From positions 93,428,368-93,492,367 of the forward strand of contig NC_058337.1 in assembly GCF_905475395.1 (NCBI RefSeq): a DNA stretch of 64,000 bases, given 5' to 3'. A program made the translations under genes and the position numbers. How positions within the stretch are numbered: the stretch's first letter is position 1; each line of letters begins with the position of its first letter. Source of the stretch: Chrysoperla carnea. Lineage: Eukaryota > Arthropoda > Insecta > Neuroptera > Chrysopidae. The notes beneath the pieces are model-generated. The model saw only the letters and a program-made list of their open reading frames with translations. It was not told where the DNA came from and made no database searches. Of the stretch, positions 1 through 13,231 are shown one piece after another.

Positions 1-4
1 AAAA

Positions 5-125
5 GTTAGTTCCCCACCAAAACATTAAAATCCATAAAATTGTGAACAAAAGGGTGGATAAGTGAGGGCTAAAACGTGATAGTCTAAAGCAGAAATTGCC
101 TAGCAAAGCGGGCGGGTATCTATTA
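5..125 (+). repeat. Dispersed repeat family R-A, copy 1
   Basis: Two other stretches in the window share its order of words: one near 9795-9940 in reverse orientation and one near 53985-54115. Shared blocks include ccataaaattgtga, ataagtgagggct and gaaattgcctag. No coding potential is visible. It is an unclassified interspersed repeat, possibly the end of a non-LTR or DNA element. The three copies are too diverged for me to set exact ends by eye. Confidence 0.6.
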
Positions 126-380
126 GTGTTAAATATGCCTACTTTTGAAGTCATAGAATTTTATAATCGGGTCACCTCCTAAAATTTTCAGAATTGATTT
201 AGAGTCCAACTTCATATAAATAAAAATCAAACATTTTATTTAAAATTGCCTTGGTGCTCGTACATTCTTAAGGCTTAACGTTTTTGTCAACTTACAGTAG
301 GGAATACTTATTGGGATAACAATAATTTGGATGGAGTACAAAAGCTTAAATCGAATAATAACGAAATAAAAAATACTTAC

Positions 381-771
381 GTAATGGATTTGCATAAAAA
401 CTGTAATAATTATAATTTGGACTAGGCTCTAATGATGTAAAATTTTCATATTCAGGGCAGTCAAGCACTTCACATGTAACTTCATTATTATTTACATTAT
501 CATCTGATAACAATTTACTTTTATTATTAGTTAATCGACGATAATTAAATGCTAAGCCCATACGTTGTACAGAATAGTCAATACATGATTGTAAATCATT
601 TTGAAAACCATACCCAATAATCGTTCCTTTCGATTGTAAACATGATCCAACCATATGAAACTTTGGATCCGGTGTATGTATACGCGAACATTGCATTTGG
701 CAATTAGTTATAAGAATTGAAAAGTCAATTGTTAAAAAAATAAAATTAATTTTAATAATATATAACATCAT
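381..771 (-). CDS. First coding exon of a small secreted Cys-containing protein (partial gene)
   Basis: The minus-strand reading frame opens with two Met codons (771-766). A hydrophobic stretch of about 20 residues, rich in Ile/Leu/Phe, looks like a signal peptide. It is followed by a Cys-containing segment with Cys in the contexts QCSRI, GSCLQ, QSCID, VTCEV and LDCPE. An LQSC-to-GLAFNYR stretch resembles the core of PAN/apple-like extracellular modules, but the match is weak. An NFT site for N-glycosylation is present. After about 130 codons the frame meets a strong donor (C|GTAAGTATT; exon end at 381, phase 1), so the remaining exons should lie left of the window. Start choice: the first ATG is followed directly by the second and both give the same signal peptide. 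The function is unknown. It could also be an orphan secreted protein. The gene call rests on the signal peptide, Cys spacing and donor. Confidence 0.5.
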
Positions 772-1021
772 TCTGATTGACTCTTATGAATAATGATGCT
801 GGTAAAAATTAAAATCAAGGAGAACTATTCTGCTGTGAACGACATACAACGTAAAAAAAAATTAGGTTTCAGAATGATTATTGAAGTTAAAATATTCAGT
901 TTGTTAATAGTTATGTTAAATAGAGTTTAAGCAAAAAACGGGAATCTTCGTATTTATGTAATAGTTTGTTTTTATATTTATATCAATGCAATTTTTTATC
1001 TTAAGATATTAGTACAATAAT

Positions 1022-1178
1022 ACAAATAAATTTGGGTCATACTTTTAAAATTTGGAATCAAAATTAACCTAGCTTTAATAGGTTTCAAGAGTCCTGGAGC
1101 CGGAATTAAGCACAAAAGTGAAAGCTAGAGAAAAATTGACGTCACAGCTGAAAAGAATGACCCAGAATTAGTGGGTTT
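1022..1178. repeat. MITE-like repeat family R-B, copy 1
   Basis: The ends carry TTTGGGTCAT and, inverted, ATGACCCAGAATTAGTGGG. The interior (aaaattaacctagct) also occurs inverted in the better-kept copy at 36789-36924. The copy is diverged and the left end may be shortened. Confidence 0.5.
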
Positions 1179-2129
1179 CATAAAAAATTCCAATAAGATC
1201 GGATTAAATTTGCCTGTGTTATCAAAAAAATTGAATTTTTTAACTTTATGACATCATCAGAATCCAAAAAATTTAATTTTGCTCTATCACATCCAAATTT
1301 TGTCCAATTTCATACTTTTCAAGTATAGGATCAAAATTAATCTAGCTCTAATGGGTTTCAAGAATGTGGATCTCTTTGTTGGCCACCACGTGCCCAAATC
1401 TCGATAAAACCTAAATAAAATAATTTGACCAGTACTGAAATAAAAGTTTTTAGGTTTAATATCTATGATTCTCGACTAGTATGACATTTCAGGCTTCGAA
1501 TTTTGAAAACTAATGTGAATATTGCACAATTTTGTCATGTTCCAATAGAATTAAATCACTAACAGAATTTATCATCCAAGAAAACGTTACGTCGTAAATC
1601 GTAATTTTTCAGTAAAAATATACCTAGTAGGTAAATAAAATTTTCGGTGAACTTAATGCTGTAGAATAAATTTGCCTGCATATTTTAGGAAATCAATGAT
1701 TAAAATGTCAATCATTTCATGATTATGATAAGTAATTAATTACCTGCTGAAGGAAATAATTTGTTTGGGATATGATAATTGTGTCTATTTGTGTCAAAAT
1801 TTCTTTTGTATTTAATAATAATAACTAATTAATTATTTATTCATGAAGAAAAAAACGCAAAAAAAGTTAATTTGTGGATATTTTTTTGAAATGTTGATAC
1901 TTTGAAACGAATTTTGGCATATACATATTATGAATTAAGTGAATTTTTGCAGGGTGGTTCAAGTTATAACACCAGAACTGACGTTTCTCGGCTATAAGAT
2001 GAAAGATGTCTTGCAGGCTAAATGGTTAAAATAGATGTGTTGTTGTTTCAAAATGTTTCGAACAAATATTTTTAGGTCTAAGGGGGGCATGCCAAATATA
2101 TCTATCTAGAATTCAATTTTTTAAATCCT

Positions 2130-2208
2130 TGAGTGCATGTATTTCAATGCACGGATTTCATATAATACTCTATGTAATCCGTGCATTATTTGTGACACTG
2201 ACATACTT
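2130..2208. repeat. Degraded hairpin repeat, relative of 62693-62774
   Basis: The inverted words atgcacggatt and aatccgtgcat flank a short AT loop and are followed by tttgtgacac. The same arrangement is nearly intact at 62693-62774. It is a short non-coding foldback element. Confidence 0.5.
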
Positions 2209-2778
2209 TGAAAATCAACTCGGATTCGTAATTCATAAGAGACAACAGGTACTTGGAAGATTGTTTGTTATTGTTAAATGTAGGTTACATTTTTTGTTTG
2301 AAGTGTTTTTTCATAAAAAGATTCCTCGAAAATCGTTTTAAAAACAGAATAAAAAATTTTGTATGTACATATTCTTCTGAATCGGTTTACATTTAGAAAA
2401 AATGTTTCAGAAAAAAAATGATGGTTTTTTTATAATGAAGACGAACTTTTCTAATTTGCAGTAGTGTTGACTTTTAACTGATTCTGAAGATCATTTAAAA
2501 GTCAACTCAACTTTAAGGAATTTTAAAGATGCCTTGAGCTCGCTTTTGTGTCCAACAATTTTGTTTGAAACTTTTTTGTTTGAAACTTACCCTTTAATAT
2601 ATTTCTGATCATAGTCATCGAATCCCGAAAATTCAAAGGAACGGAAAGGTATATTGGGTAATTACTCCTACGATTTACTTGTCTTCTTTTTTCTCAATTC
2701 TAGAAATTGAGTTTCTAGATGCGTCCATTACGAGTTAAATGTTTCTATGATTTATCTCTTCGTTTTGTCTATTTTGGT

Positions 2779-2818
2779 CTTTGGGCCTCAATTGGTCTGT
2801 GAAACTTGAGGCCCAAAG
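2779..2818. repeat. Short perfect hairpin
   Basis: The arms ctttgggcctcaa (2779-2791) and ttgaggcccaaag (2806-2818) are exactly complementary over 13 bases with a 14-base loop. No gene assignment; probably a repeat relic. Confidence 0.5.
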
Positions 2819-3482
2819 TTTCACAAAAAAACTCAACTGAACTAGAATTTTGCAACAACTGTGACACTAATAACAACACAAATTATTACTACTTTTGAAT
2901 AATCGCTTACCTACTAGTATTCGAAAATACTCTATGAATAATAATAAATATATCTATGCTTTAAATATGGCATATTTTTTAATCTGTTAAAAATCTGCTT
3001 TTTGTTATAGGAAATTCTATAAGTGGCGTCATCGTGGCGTAAGAGAGGCATAGACAAAAATGTTTCACAAACGTGTTTGTTGAAATATCTGATTATGTGG
3101 TGATAAACCCTAAAGGAAAACTTTTAATAAGGAACTGATTCAACGCTTTATTTGTTTGGCAGTTATTCAACATTATTTGAAATAAAATGATTATTTTAAC
3201 CAAAATAAAATAACTTTTTTTGCATCTTATAATAAATTCATATTTTTAAATTCATTCATGAAGCATGTTTAAATATTAAATAACAAATTGTTCAACAAAT
3301 TTTACTAATACATTATATATACTTATAATATAGTATGAGTAATAAATAAGCTGTATATTTTACATCATAAAAGTGTAATGCGGAACAAAGCAATAAAAAT
3401 TGAATAAAATAATTTTCATTTGTATTTCCAACATTTTTAAAACTCCAAATCTGTAACGCGATTGCTTTCTGATAAAATATAT

Positions 3483-3488
3483 TTTATT
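3483..3488 (-). terminator. Candidate poly(A) signal of the AK1-type gene
   Basis: AATAAA on the minus strand lies about 115 bases downstream of the TAA stop at 3604-3606, in an AT-rich 3' region. The hexamer is common in such DNA, so the call is tentative. Confidence 0.45.
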
Positions 3489-3603
3489 ACACTTTGAACA
3501 CAACTACCATAAAATTATTGAACATTTTCGATGTAATTAACTCTATCTGCCCTGAGTGTATGTTATTAAATTTGTAATTTTCTAGCAAATATTAATGCTT
3601 TCA

Positions 3604-6600
3604 TTACTTCTTGGCAGTCAATTTATCTAATGCAGCTTTCACATCAACAAAAATTTCATCAACCGATCGTTCAGCGTTAATCTGTAACAAACAAAAATAT
3701 ACACTAATTATAATTCAGGGTTGTGTTAATTAACGCTATGTGAAAAATAGTTTCAAATTTAAATTGTCGGGAATTTTTTTCCCTACAAAAGTGTAGGATC
3801 AAAAATTTTGATATCTTCAGCCATTTTCCCAAAAATCGGGAAAAACAACCAAATATATATTTATATGCTTATTTTCCAACAAAAGGTATAGACCCGTTTC
3901 TATTATTAATAAAAAATCGAAAAAAAAATCAAACAAAAAAAGTAGGTACTACTTTTTCATACTATTATATTTATTTATTATTATTTTAATTGAATGCATA
4001 TTTTAAAGCTCGTCATTTTTTTCGGGGTAGTGTAGTTCCTATTATATAGTTAAAAAAATTAATTGATATCTTACCCTGACTAACTTGCCCTCGAATTCCT
4101 TTAAAATTGCATCATTATTCGTTAAAAATGTTTGTAATCGATTTTTAATTGTGTCAATGTTGTCGTCTTGACGTCCAGATGTTTTACCACGATTTAATAA
4201 CCGATCAATTAATGTTTGTTCCTGGCATTCAAAATATAATATAACATTGACGGGTACAATTGACTTTTCAAATGTAAGACCTTGTATGAGTTCTCTTGGA
4301 TATCCATCAATTAAAAATCCATTTTTATTTTTCTTTAAACCTTCTAACATTGCTTCTCGAATCAAATCCAAGACAATATCCATTGGTACTAATTTACCTT
4401 CGTTCATGATTGCTTGTAAGGCTTGAGCACGTTCGCTTTGTTTACTCACTTCTAAACGAAGTAGATCACCGGATGATATATGTTCAAAATTATATGTAGC
4501 AACAATTTTGTCACATTGTGTGCCTTTTCCTGATCCTGGACCACCCAATACCCAAATCACTGGCAGACCTGAATCTAAAATAGGTTGCACTTGTGGATTT
4601 ACACATCCCTGAAAAAATAAGGAATAAGTTTGATATTTTTACAATTATCACTTATAAGAGTTGTTCACTAAATTACAAGTTCTTTTGGCATTTAAAAAAT
4701 GCCAAAATTAGGTACTTTTTAGGTGCTAATCAGGTATCAAATTTCCCGAATTTTGTTTTCGCTTTTTTATGATCGTTTTCTTCTTAATATTCATCATTTC
4801 ATTATTATTTTCATTGCGTTGCTAGCCTCACATAATGCTAGCAACTCAACTATGAGTATTGAGTTGCGGTGTAAGTTACAGAGCACCTAATTTATGACTT
4901 TGGGACCTAATTAGAATCTAAAAAATGCCTAATTTTGGCATTGTTTAAATGCCAAATTACAAATAAATTACAAATAATGACAAATGAATTCGATAGCTCA
5001 ACTAACAAACTACTTCTTATAGTCCTGAACCTGCCATTGCTACCCTGTAGGAAATTTAGTAGGGTTAGTTAATTTTCAAGGTATGTGTCTACACAGTTTG
5101 GTGAATTTTCCAGTTACGATTTAACCAAAGATGTTACGCTATATTTTAAGAACTTCTGTTCAATATATTTGAGAGCTTATTTCCATATGTACAATGGATG
5201 AAATATGGTAAAACCTCAAATACAAAAAAATTTGGAATTGGGCAAGAACTGACAGACAATAAAATAGGTATAAAAACCCAAAATCTAACTGTTCGCCGTC
5301 TTTGATGACTACAGTTGGACAGTGAAATCCCTTCAATTCCAAAATACTATCAAATATTCTTGAGCTTCAGGCTTCGTTTTTCGGAATAAAAGCCCCCTCC
5401 CCCTCTCCTAAATATTTTTGAGATAGAAACGAGACATTTGAGGGTATTTTTAAATTAAAATAGATGGCGGTCGTGATAGTATAATGAGAAAATATCTTCA
5501 ATTTCGTTCTTCCAATCTGAAAATGATTTGTATCATCATTTTTCGTCAGAATATAAAGATATCATGAAAATTTTCAAAAATACTTAATGTGAGTACATTC
5601 CCAAAAAAATTGATGAGTTGAAGAATTTATCATCAGATAACATAATTTAAAAGATTTTTCTTTGAACGTTATTTTAATTTAGCTCGTAAGGAAAAACGGT
5701 TTACGAATTCAATTAACTTTCCCTTTTTCCTACGTAAAAATATATATTTTAAAATAGTTTCGAGCATTGAAAAACGTCACTTTCTCCTTAAAATTTTGAG
5801 AATTTTTAGTCAAAAATAGCTAAAGATATAATAAAAGTGGTGCCTTTTGAAGAAATTTGAATTAATCTCGAAATCTCTTCAAGTAAGTCTGATTAAGTAC
5901 TTAATTATTTTGTTTGCGAATTAGGTTACACGAATGAATTCTAAACAAACTTTTACAATCTTCATTTATATGCTTATCAGATTATTTTCAAGGTGAACAG
6001 TTTTTTCGGCACCTTTTCACTAAAATTGATGGAAAATTACTTGATAAAATTATATTCCCGGATTACATTTAAAAAAAATAACTCAATGATTTGATTAGTT
6101 ACAGGTGTTTGAAGGTATAGACTGAATTGCTTGATCTTTTGGATATGTGTAAACTTATAAATGTAGGAAATAAAGAAGCTGTTTTGGGTAGAATTAAAAA
6201 TTTAATATTTACTACTAATTTATTACGCCTAGTACATCCACATGGTTCTGGCGCCACTGACATAATTTATATACTTGAAGTTGCTATTCTAGCCAATTTT
6301 TATCTCTTTTCCACATTATGCATACAAATAATTTGGTTACTATGGTTTTATGTTTATTACATATAAAGAGAAAGTAGAAAATACTGTTTAGTCCAAGATC
6401 CCACTGTTTAATTTGAATAATCTCTGCATATAGTCCTAGTATCCATTAGCAAACGATGTTATCAATGAGTATACTTTTAAAAATTGTGTAACATAATTTT
6501 GTTAAGCATATTTATTTTTCCCTAAACAAGTCTTCGTAAATTTTCATTGCTATTTACGAATTCTGGAATATTTTTGATTGCGGTATGAGCTTAAAATTGA

Positions 6601-7541
6601 TGAATATACTTTTTTTTTTACTATAATAGAAAGATAATTTGATAATTGAATAACAAGTATAAAATTTATTTTATCCAGTTTGGGAAAAACCATGTGTCCA
6701 CCAATCGATATCTACAATCCAGCCCACAGTAATAAGTGGTGATTTTCTTTGGTTAACACTAATTTGAAACTTTGAACGTGGCTTTTACCTTGAAATAATT
6801 TATTATTTATAGGATATTTTTTCATGGTGTTCGAAAATTTTTAATTATGCCGCAAATATAAAAGAAAGGTAATTGAATATATATCAGCTTTCTTTTTTGC
6901 GCAAAACAATATTCTACTCTTGGCTTTTAAAAGAAAGTTTAAAATAAGGTAAGCAAAATTTGTCTTTTTTCACCTATCTTGATAAATAAGAAGTGTTGAA
7001 TTTAAATTGATGACCTAAAGTAAGGGACTTATTTTAAATTGAATAACTTTTTTCAATGAATTATTATTTTTTGATCTGGGAGGCCTCAGCTGCTCTTTTA
7101 TGAGAAGTTCTTTTAAAGAATGCCAGATTCAGAAAAATGTTTCAAGTAGAAATTATTCGTATCTCATACCGGCCTGGATTGGACTTTCTGGTCAGTTAAA
7201 GATAAATTCAAGAAAATTATTCTGTATAAGAAACATTTTTCAAAATAAAAATAGATTCGGTTATAATTAAACTAAGTAATTTTACTAAAACAATGAAATT
7301 TTTGCTCCAAATTTTGAGCTTTCAAATTCATCTGTTTCTAATTATCGCGAGAACAATTGCAAGTAAGTAATAAAGAAACAGTGTTACGTAATCTGATTTT
7401 AAAATTCAAGTATCTTCCAAATAACATAATTTTGATATTAAATAAAATTCATTTAAACCTGTTAAATTACTAAGTCTAGATTTAATAAACCAAAAAATAA
7501 ATAAAAATTTCATAAAATATACTTACAGTTTCAGAAGACAT
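3604..7541 (-). CDS. Adk1: Adenylate kinase, cytosolic short (AK1) type, 3 coding exons
   Basis: It catalyses ATP + AMP <-> 2 ADP for nucleotide balance, presumably in the cytosol because no targeting peptide is seen. Coding exons join(3604-3681, 4075-4608, 7527-7541) give 208 aa. Exon 1 is a 15-nt micro-exon (MSSET) in good start context (AAAAATG) with donor T|GTAAGTATA. Exon 2 follows a TTTTTTCAG acceptor. Both junctions are phase 0. Visible motifs are the P-loop GGPGSGKGT (residues 27-35), NMP-binding HISSGDLLR, LIDGYPRE with its catalytic Arg, and the short LID with NRGKTSGRQDD and downstream NRL. The C-terminal INAE...VDEIF motif is as expected for AK1. The length fits the short, non-zinc AK1 subfamily, and all key residues are present. 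Intron 1 (about 2.9 kb) carries a foldback repeat (4684-4956). The gene lies in tandem downstream of the AK5-like gene. The exon 1 assignment is inferred from start context, donor and phase; the other exons are firm. Confidence 0.88.
4684..4956. repeat. Intronic foldback MITE
   Basis: The ends TTTGGCATTTAAA and TTTAAATGCCAAA are inverted. Arms of about 55 bases match imperfectly around atgccaaaattagg. The centre is unrelated AT-rich sequence. It lies in intron 1 of the AK1-type gene, so it would be transcribed. Confidence 0.6.
4957..7526. other. Remainder of AK1-gene intron 1
   Basis: AT-rich sequence without supported exons. A plus-strand frame at 6127-6366 is open but has no splice sites or convincing family match. 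Confidence 0.5.
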
Positions 7542-8206
7542 TTTTCAACAATAACAAATTTTGATTTTTTTGATTGAATAAAAGATTTTCTGTATACGAT
7601 AAATTCAAATGTTATTCACACACGTTAATCGTTAGATATTTAACGTACACACATTTAACGTTAAAGTGTATAAAACATATTAAAAATAAACATTTTATTA
7701 ATATTGAAAGCTAGTTTGAGGCCATCTAATTTCGGATAATAATAATTTTTTTATTTCATAACACTCTTCTACAATATCATACATATATTATTATCATATG
7801 ATTCGCGCAAAATGTTTAATATCCTGACGACTCTGTGTAGTTAACAAACAACACATACAAAAGTATATGATAACATGCACTTTAATTTAGAATAATATTT
7901 TGTTCCAAGTAATTACAGGAAATTTATATGGTACTGTTGATTTAAAACAATAATTATTACTTAAAAAGCATTGCGTAAGTGTGACTCATACTTAAATTAA
8001 TTTTAAAAAAAATCAACTGTGAAATTGATTATAAATAGCCAAGTACATTCTAACCCAAACATTTAAATGATAAAAAGAATTTGAACAACTCATTTGCATT
8101 TATGATAATATTTTTGAGTTATTCAGTTTCAAATTTCATCAGGTGATACAAACACTCCGTAAAATATCCGTCATAAAACATAACTGGGCGAATACTGTTG
8201 AATTTT

Positions 8207-8789
8207 CAAAGGACCTCGCACAAATTAGATGTAATCTGCATTTCGGTCAAACTATTTCAAATTTTGGGGAATGATAGTTTAAGTCATTCTGAATAAAAAT
8301 TATCATGGTCACAAGGCATGAAAATCAAGTTATCGCTAAATTAAAATTGGAAAATGTACTCATTTATACAAAAAATTATTTTAATTTAATTGTCAAAACA
8401 TGTAAGTATATATATATGTAGCTGAAAATATTGATCTTAACAATTCATTTTATTGATCCACTGAAGATTTAACACTGCTTCTTCTTTGAATTTCGTAACA
8501 TATTCTTCAAAAAAACAAGAATTAAAAAACAACACCCTTACATTAAAAAATACACGTATGCATGTAGTTATACTTATCTGTATATGTATTTGCCTATACA
8601 CACATAGGCATATATTATACAAATAAGTACATTTTCCAACTTTAATTTATCTATAACATGAAATCTTATCATTTTCATGGCTTGTGACCATGGGGACTTT
8701 TCTTTGGAATGACGTAAACTATCATTTGCCAAATTATGAAAAAGTTTGACCGAAATGCAGATTACATCTAATTTGTGCGAGCTCCAAAG
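8207..8789. repeat. Long foldback element
   Basis: Left arm 8207-8370 and right arm 8611-8789 are inverted copies. Both carry cgcacaaattagatgtaat, gcatttcggtcaaact and ggaaaatgtac, with indels. The spacer is about 240 bases. No transposase frame is present. The outer words are aggacctcgcac and gtgcgagctcc. It is probably a non-autonomous DNA element. Confidence 0.65.
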
Positions 8790-9794
8790 CAAATTTTGTT
8801 CAATAATGCAGACTCTACTTTTTGTTCAATAATGTATGAAAACTTCTGCCAACACGAATTGCGTATTTTTTGGAGTCTTCCCCGCAATTGTGGAGCAGAT
8901 GGATCTTAAAATATCTTTTAGTTTTTGAGATATACCATTTTGAAAAAGAAAACGGTATTTTTGCAAATTTTTGCGTTTTTACATTTTTTGTCGCAAAAAA
9001 ATTTCTGCCAGTATGATTTCATGATTACATAGGAAACATATTATTATATGTTTAAGTAGGAGCCTTTGTACTTTGTTAAAATAAAAAATACTTTTAAAAC
9101 ATTAAAGGTACGCAAAACTTATTTTCAGCGTTTTTTTGTACGATTCTCTGTACAGACAAACAAAATCGCACTGTACAAGCAAACAAAAAACAAACTCGAT
9201 GTACGGAAAAACGCCGAGAAAACGAATACAGGTTCTGTGTTTAAAATTGTTTGCCTGCACCGTTTTGACAGGTAGTAGAGTTTTGATTTTTGATGACATG
9301 GAGCTAACTATATTTGATATTATAATGTTTCATAAAAATTATATTCAGATTTTAAATTTGGACTGAGCGAGCTCCAAAACAACTCTCAACAAAACAACTC
9401 TTTAAAAAAAAATAATGTCCATGTAGGTGAAAAAATATAGGCAATACTGTTATATAAGTGGTTTAACTTTCGGGTAAACACTCATAATGTATAAAATATT
9501 TCAATTGGAGAAAATACTTGACTGATTTTCTCACGCAAAAAAATTATTACAATTGAATGTATTAACGTTTTGTAAAAGTGTTACCAATTAAAACAATGAG
9601 CTAGTAATTAATCACAAAAGATAATACTTAAGTAGTTAAAAGATAATACTTAACAGAGAATTAGCTTAAGTAGTTATTAATTTAAGCAGAGATTTAACTA
9701 ATAAGTAGTTATAAATTTAAATCTATAATAACCAGATAGGAATTTCAATCAAAATTATGCAACTAGATATCTTATCATTTTTAAATTTTAATTA

Positions 9795-9940
9795 TAAATG
9801 GACCAGCAGTTACCCGCCTGCAGCGCTAGGCAATTTCAACAAATAAAGACTACGGTTTTCAAGCCTTCTCTTCTTTTACCCTCACTTAATTCCCCTTTTG
9901 TTTGCCATTTAATGGGTTTCAATTTTTTGGTGCGGAGTCC
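9795..9940 (-). repeat. Dispersed repeat family R-A, copy 2
   Basis: Read on the minus strand, it repeats the blocks of 5-125: accaaaaaattgaaa, aattaagtgaggg and gaaattgcctag, then gcgggtaact. More diverged, with a central insertion relative to copy 1. Confidence 0.5.
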
Positions 9941-12900
9941 TATTTTGTTTTAAATAAAATACAGCCCATATTACTTGCTGACAATGTGGAATTCTATAGG
10001 TGAAAAATTTTTAAAATCGGATAAGTAGTGGACTCTTGTATTTTCATACAAACTTTCATCCCTTATTTCACCTCCTTAGGGATAGAATTTCGGAATATCC
10101 GGATTTTCCGGATCTTATCGAATGCCTACGTCATACAAAAAACACTCCCTCCAAATTTCCAGTCTCTACGATTAGCGGTTAAGTGCGTTGATGCGTCAGT
10201 AAGTCAGTCAATCAATCTATCAGTTTTTCAGTACAAAGCATTTTATATGAATAGATATGATAAAACAAGCCAAGAAATAGCTCAATTTACGATTTAATTA
10301 AATTCTCAAAAAGAATTCTCATAAATTATCAAAAAATATTTTTCGTAAATAAAGGTATAGCCTTGTAAGAACCATTCACTAACAATGGATGTAAGTTTAC
10401 AAAATATGTAAAATAATTCAATGTAAAATGGTTCACAGTGAATGAATTGAATACCAATATAATCGTCAGATCAAAAATTCAAAACAAGAGATTCCAAATT
10501 AAAGCTATCTTCTTGAATATACCATTACACTATTTCTATGAATAAAATTACATTGTTTGTCGATTTGTGCCAAAAATTATACATTTTATTTAAAAATAAT
10601 GAACATTGGTCTATTTTTTAATGACAAACAAACATATTTTAAACATAAACGCCAACTTGTTAAGAAAAAAAACAGCAGGAATACAAAGTTACACTACCAA
10701 CTTCAAAGCAGTTTACAAGAATTTTTTTCATTTGTACACAAAAATCTACTACAGATCAATTTTTGTCGCGTGTATATACAGGCTGTATATTGACTGCAGG
10801 CCCCTTCACTTTCTGAATAAACTAAGAAAGTGCTCTGTATCAAATTTGGATCTGAGGCTTAATTTACGAGATAAATAACCAAATCAATTAATAAAAAATA
10901 CATTCATCCAATAAAACACTACTTAAACAGAGGATGTGTTTTATCATAGTTTGGAGGGGTGACCTAAACGCAAAGTACATCGTATCAACTTTTAACTTCA
11001 ACGTTACAATCGTATGCGCATGTATTCGTATATGTTACAAACGTCAGTACACCTTCCATGGTCAGAACAATGTATTAACACCACTTTTAGATTGATTGAT
11101 TAAGAAACTGATAATTTTTATAATTAGTAAAGTTTTACAAAATCGATATTAGAATAATTGAATAATAATTTATTATCTGTTATTTGTTGTGTAAAACTAA
11201 TATTAACAGAATATTTTACGATAATTGCCCAGTATTAATCTCAGTACTCCATGCACATAACGGGGGTCTGTAACCTCTAATAAGTTACACATCTAGGTTG
11301 CAATACAATAATTTATTTTGCAGTGATTTAGGAATTTAGGTAAAGTTATTTTCATCATCTGGGAAGTTGCTTATTTTCATATCAAAAGGATCGACAAAAT
11401 TTTTAGCTGTTAACACAGACAAGAATTTCATTTATATTTTCTTTTATAAAAATTTATGAAAATGATGAAAGTGCAGAGCAAGAACTATTTTTTTAAAGAA
11501 AAATCTTAGAATATAAGCTGTGTTTCTTATTTAAACATAAAATCATTTAGAATTTTTTCAAATTTCTATCATATATTTTTATATTTATAATCATTTGTTT
11601 TTTTTTTTTTTTTTAGTTTTTTTTGTTGTTACAAATTTCAAGTTAAAAAAAACACCCCGTAAAATCCATTTTTGGATAGTTTTTCTAATTTAACGAATTT
11701 TTGTCACAGATTAAGAATAGGGCTTACTATTAAATCTCAAAGTTTCAGAAATTTTGATCGTTTTAAACACGAGATAATTAATGCCTAAGTTCCCAATTTT
11801 GACAATTCACGTCAAAATTAATATCTCAAAAACAAAACCACGTTGTGCTATTTTTTTTTATTCTTAAAACATTTCTTTATACTTTCTTACTTTTTTTTTT
11901 TTCAATTTTGTCGAGAGAATTTTATAATTCAGTAAAAAGTAGCTGGGAGGACACCGAGCATGATCCTCGAAATCGCGAACTTAGAGATTATATCGCAGTC
12001 TAAACGACCAAAATTTCTGTAACTTCGAGATCACAGCCAACATTATTCTGAGTCTGTGAAAAAAATAGGCCATGTCTGTTGATAAGTGCTTTCACGCTTA
12101 GAAAAACCTTAAAGTGACTTCATGTGTATACAATATGTATAGTATCTTTTTTAGCGAATACTTTTAGGATTTTCAAGAAAAGAATTCAAAATCACATAAA
12201 AGTCGAATTTTAGTGCTATCAGAGAGAGTTAACCAAACCGAAAAAAGCTAGTGCAATATAAATCCAAATTACTATTACGGTTAAAAAATAAGTTAAAGAA
12301 AGATGTTAATTTGTTATGCAACAATAAGCCACGCAAGAAGGTCTAACAGAGTGTTTAAATTAAAACTTTATTGTAATATTTACGTTTCTCAATAATAGAA
12401 CCAAATAAATTGTAATTGTAAATACATTATGCTCCATAAAAGATAAATCTTAACTAAACCACACGAAAATCAATAGTTTTTTTTGTTAATCATGTTTATA
12501 TTTTTTTTCATTCAGTAAATTTTACGAAATGTAAATAAAACATGTCATTTACAATTATACTTTACATTGAAAGTAGGTGGATGCCAAAATAATTAAATTT
12601 TATAAACATATATTTCATAACATAAAAAAATTGGTGTGGCGGAAAAATCAAATTTAATCATTTGTTTAGAATGAAAAAATTGAAAAATTTAGAATTGAAT
12701 TTCTTGGACTCAATGGCTTCTGAGGGTGATTTCAAAAGTAACGAGGAAAACTTTGAATTATAACGACGTGAATATGAATATATTAGACTTACTATTCGAT
12801 TTTTCTAGAAAGGATTTTTCAAGAAGAGAAATTTTTTAAGTATGAATCTTCTTGACGCTATTTTAAATTTGTTAAGGATTACAGTATTTTTATGCTTTCG

Positions 12901-13196
12901 GGAAATTGTTGTACAATTGGGATGCAATATCGAACTTAAATAACGTTAAATAAAAAATCACCGCGTTCATCAAACCGAATATTATGAAATTTTTTTCGGC
13001 TCATCTTGTCATTAATACACATTGTTCGACACCTCAACGAATTCCATAACATTTTTAGTTCGCGCGATATCGACTCGGAAAGAATTTTAAAAAAACTCTC
13101 CGTCATATTTCTGGTAATACGCTTTGATTGACACGACATCGAAGTCGATATCATTTTTTGTTCGCCCGATATCGACGACGAAAAAATGTCTACGGA

Positions 13197-13200
<4 letters not shown>

Positions 13201-13228
<28 letters not shown>
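13201..13228. repeat. (CA)14 microsatellite
   Basis: An uninterrupted CA dinucleotide run. It also accounts for the Val/Cys run in the minus-strand open frame across it. Confidence 0.95.

Positions 13229-13231
<3 letters not shown>

Larger units (their letters stand above)
772..3482. other. Intergenic, AT-rich, with repeat fragments
   Basis: No convincing coding exon is seen. The stretch holds a MITE-like repeat (1022-1178), a partial relative of it near 1290-1390, a hairpin repeat (2130-2208), a short perfect hairpin (2779-2818), and AT-rich sequence up to the 3' end of the AK1-type gene. Confidence 0.6.

Noticed and set aside
6127..6366. Plus-strand frame with LLDMCKLINVGNKEAVLGRIKNL, faintly SAP-domain-like
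   Set aside because: It lies in intron 1 of the AK1-type gene on the other strand, has no splice or start context, and quickly becomes hydrophobic. The resemblance is only a few residues.
9066..9366. Overlapping open frames on both strands
   Set aside because: They overlap in repeat-like DNA with partial inverted words, and none shows a domain or gene structure.
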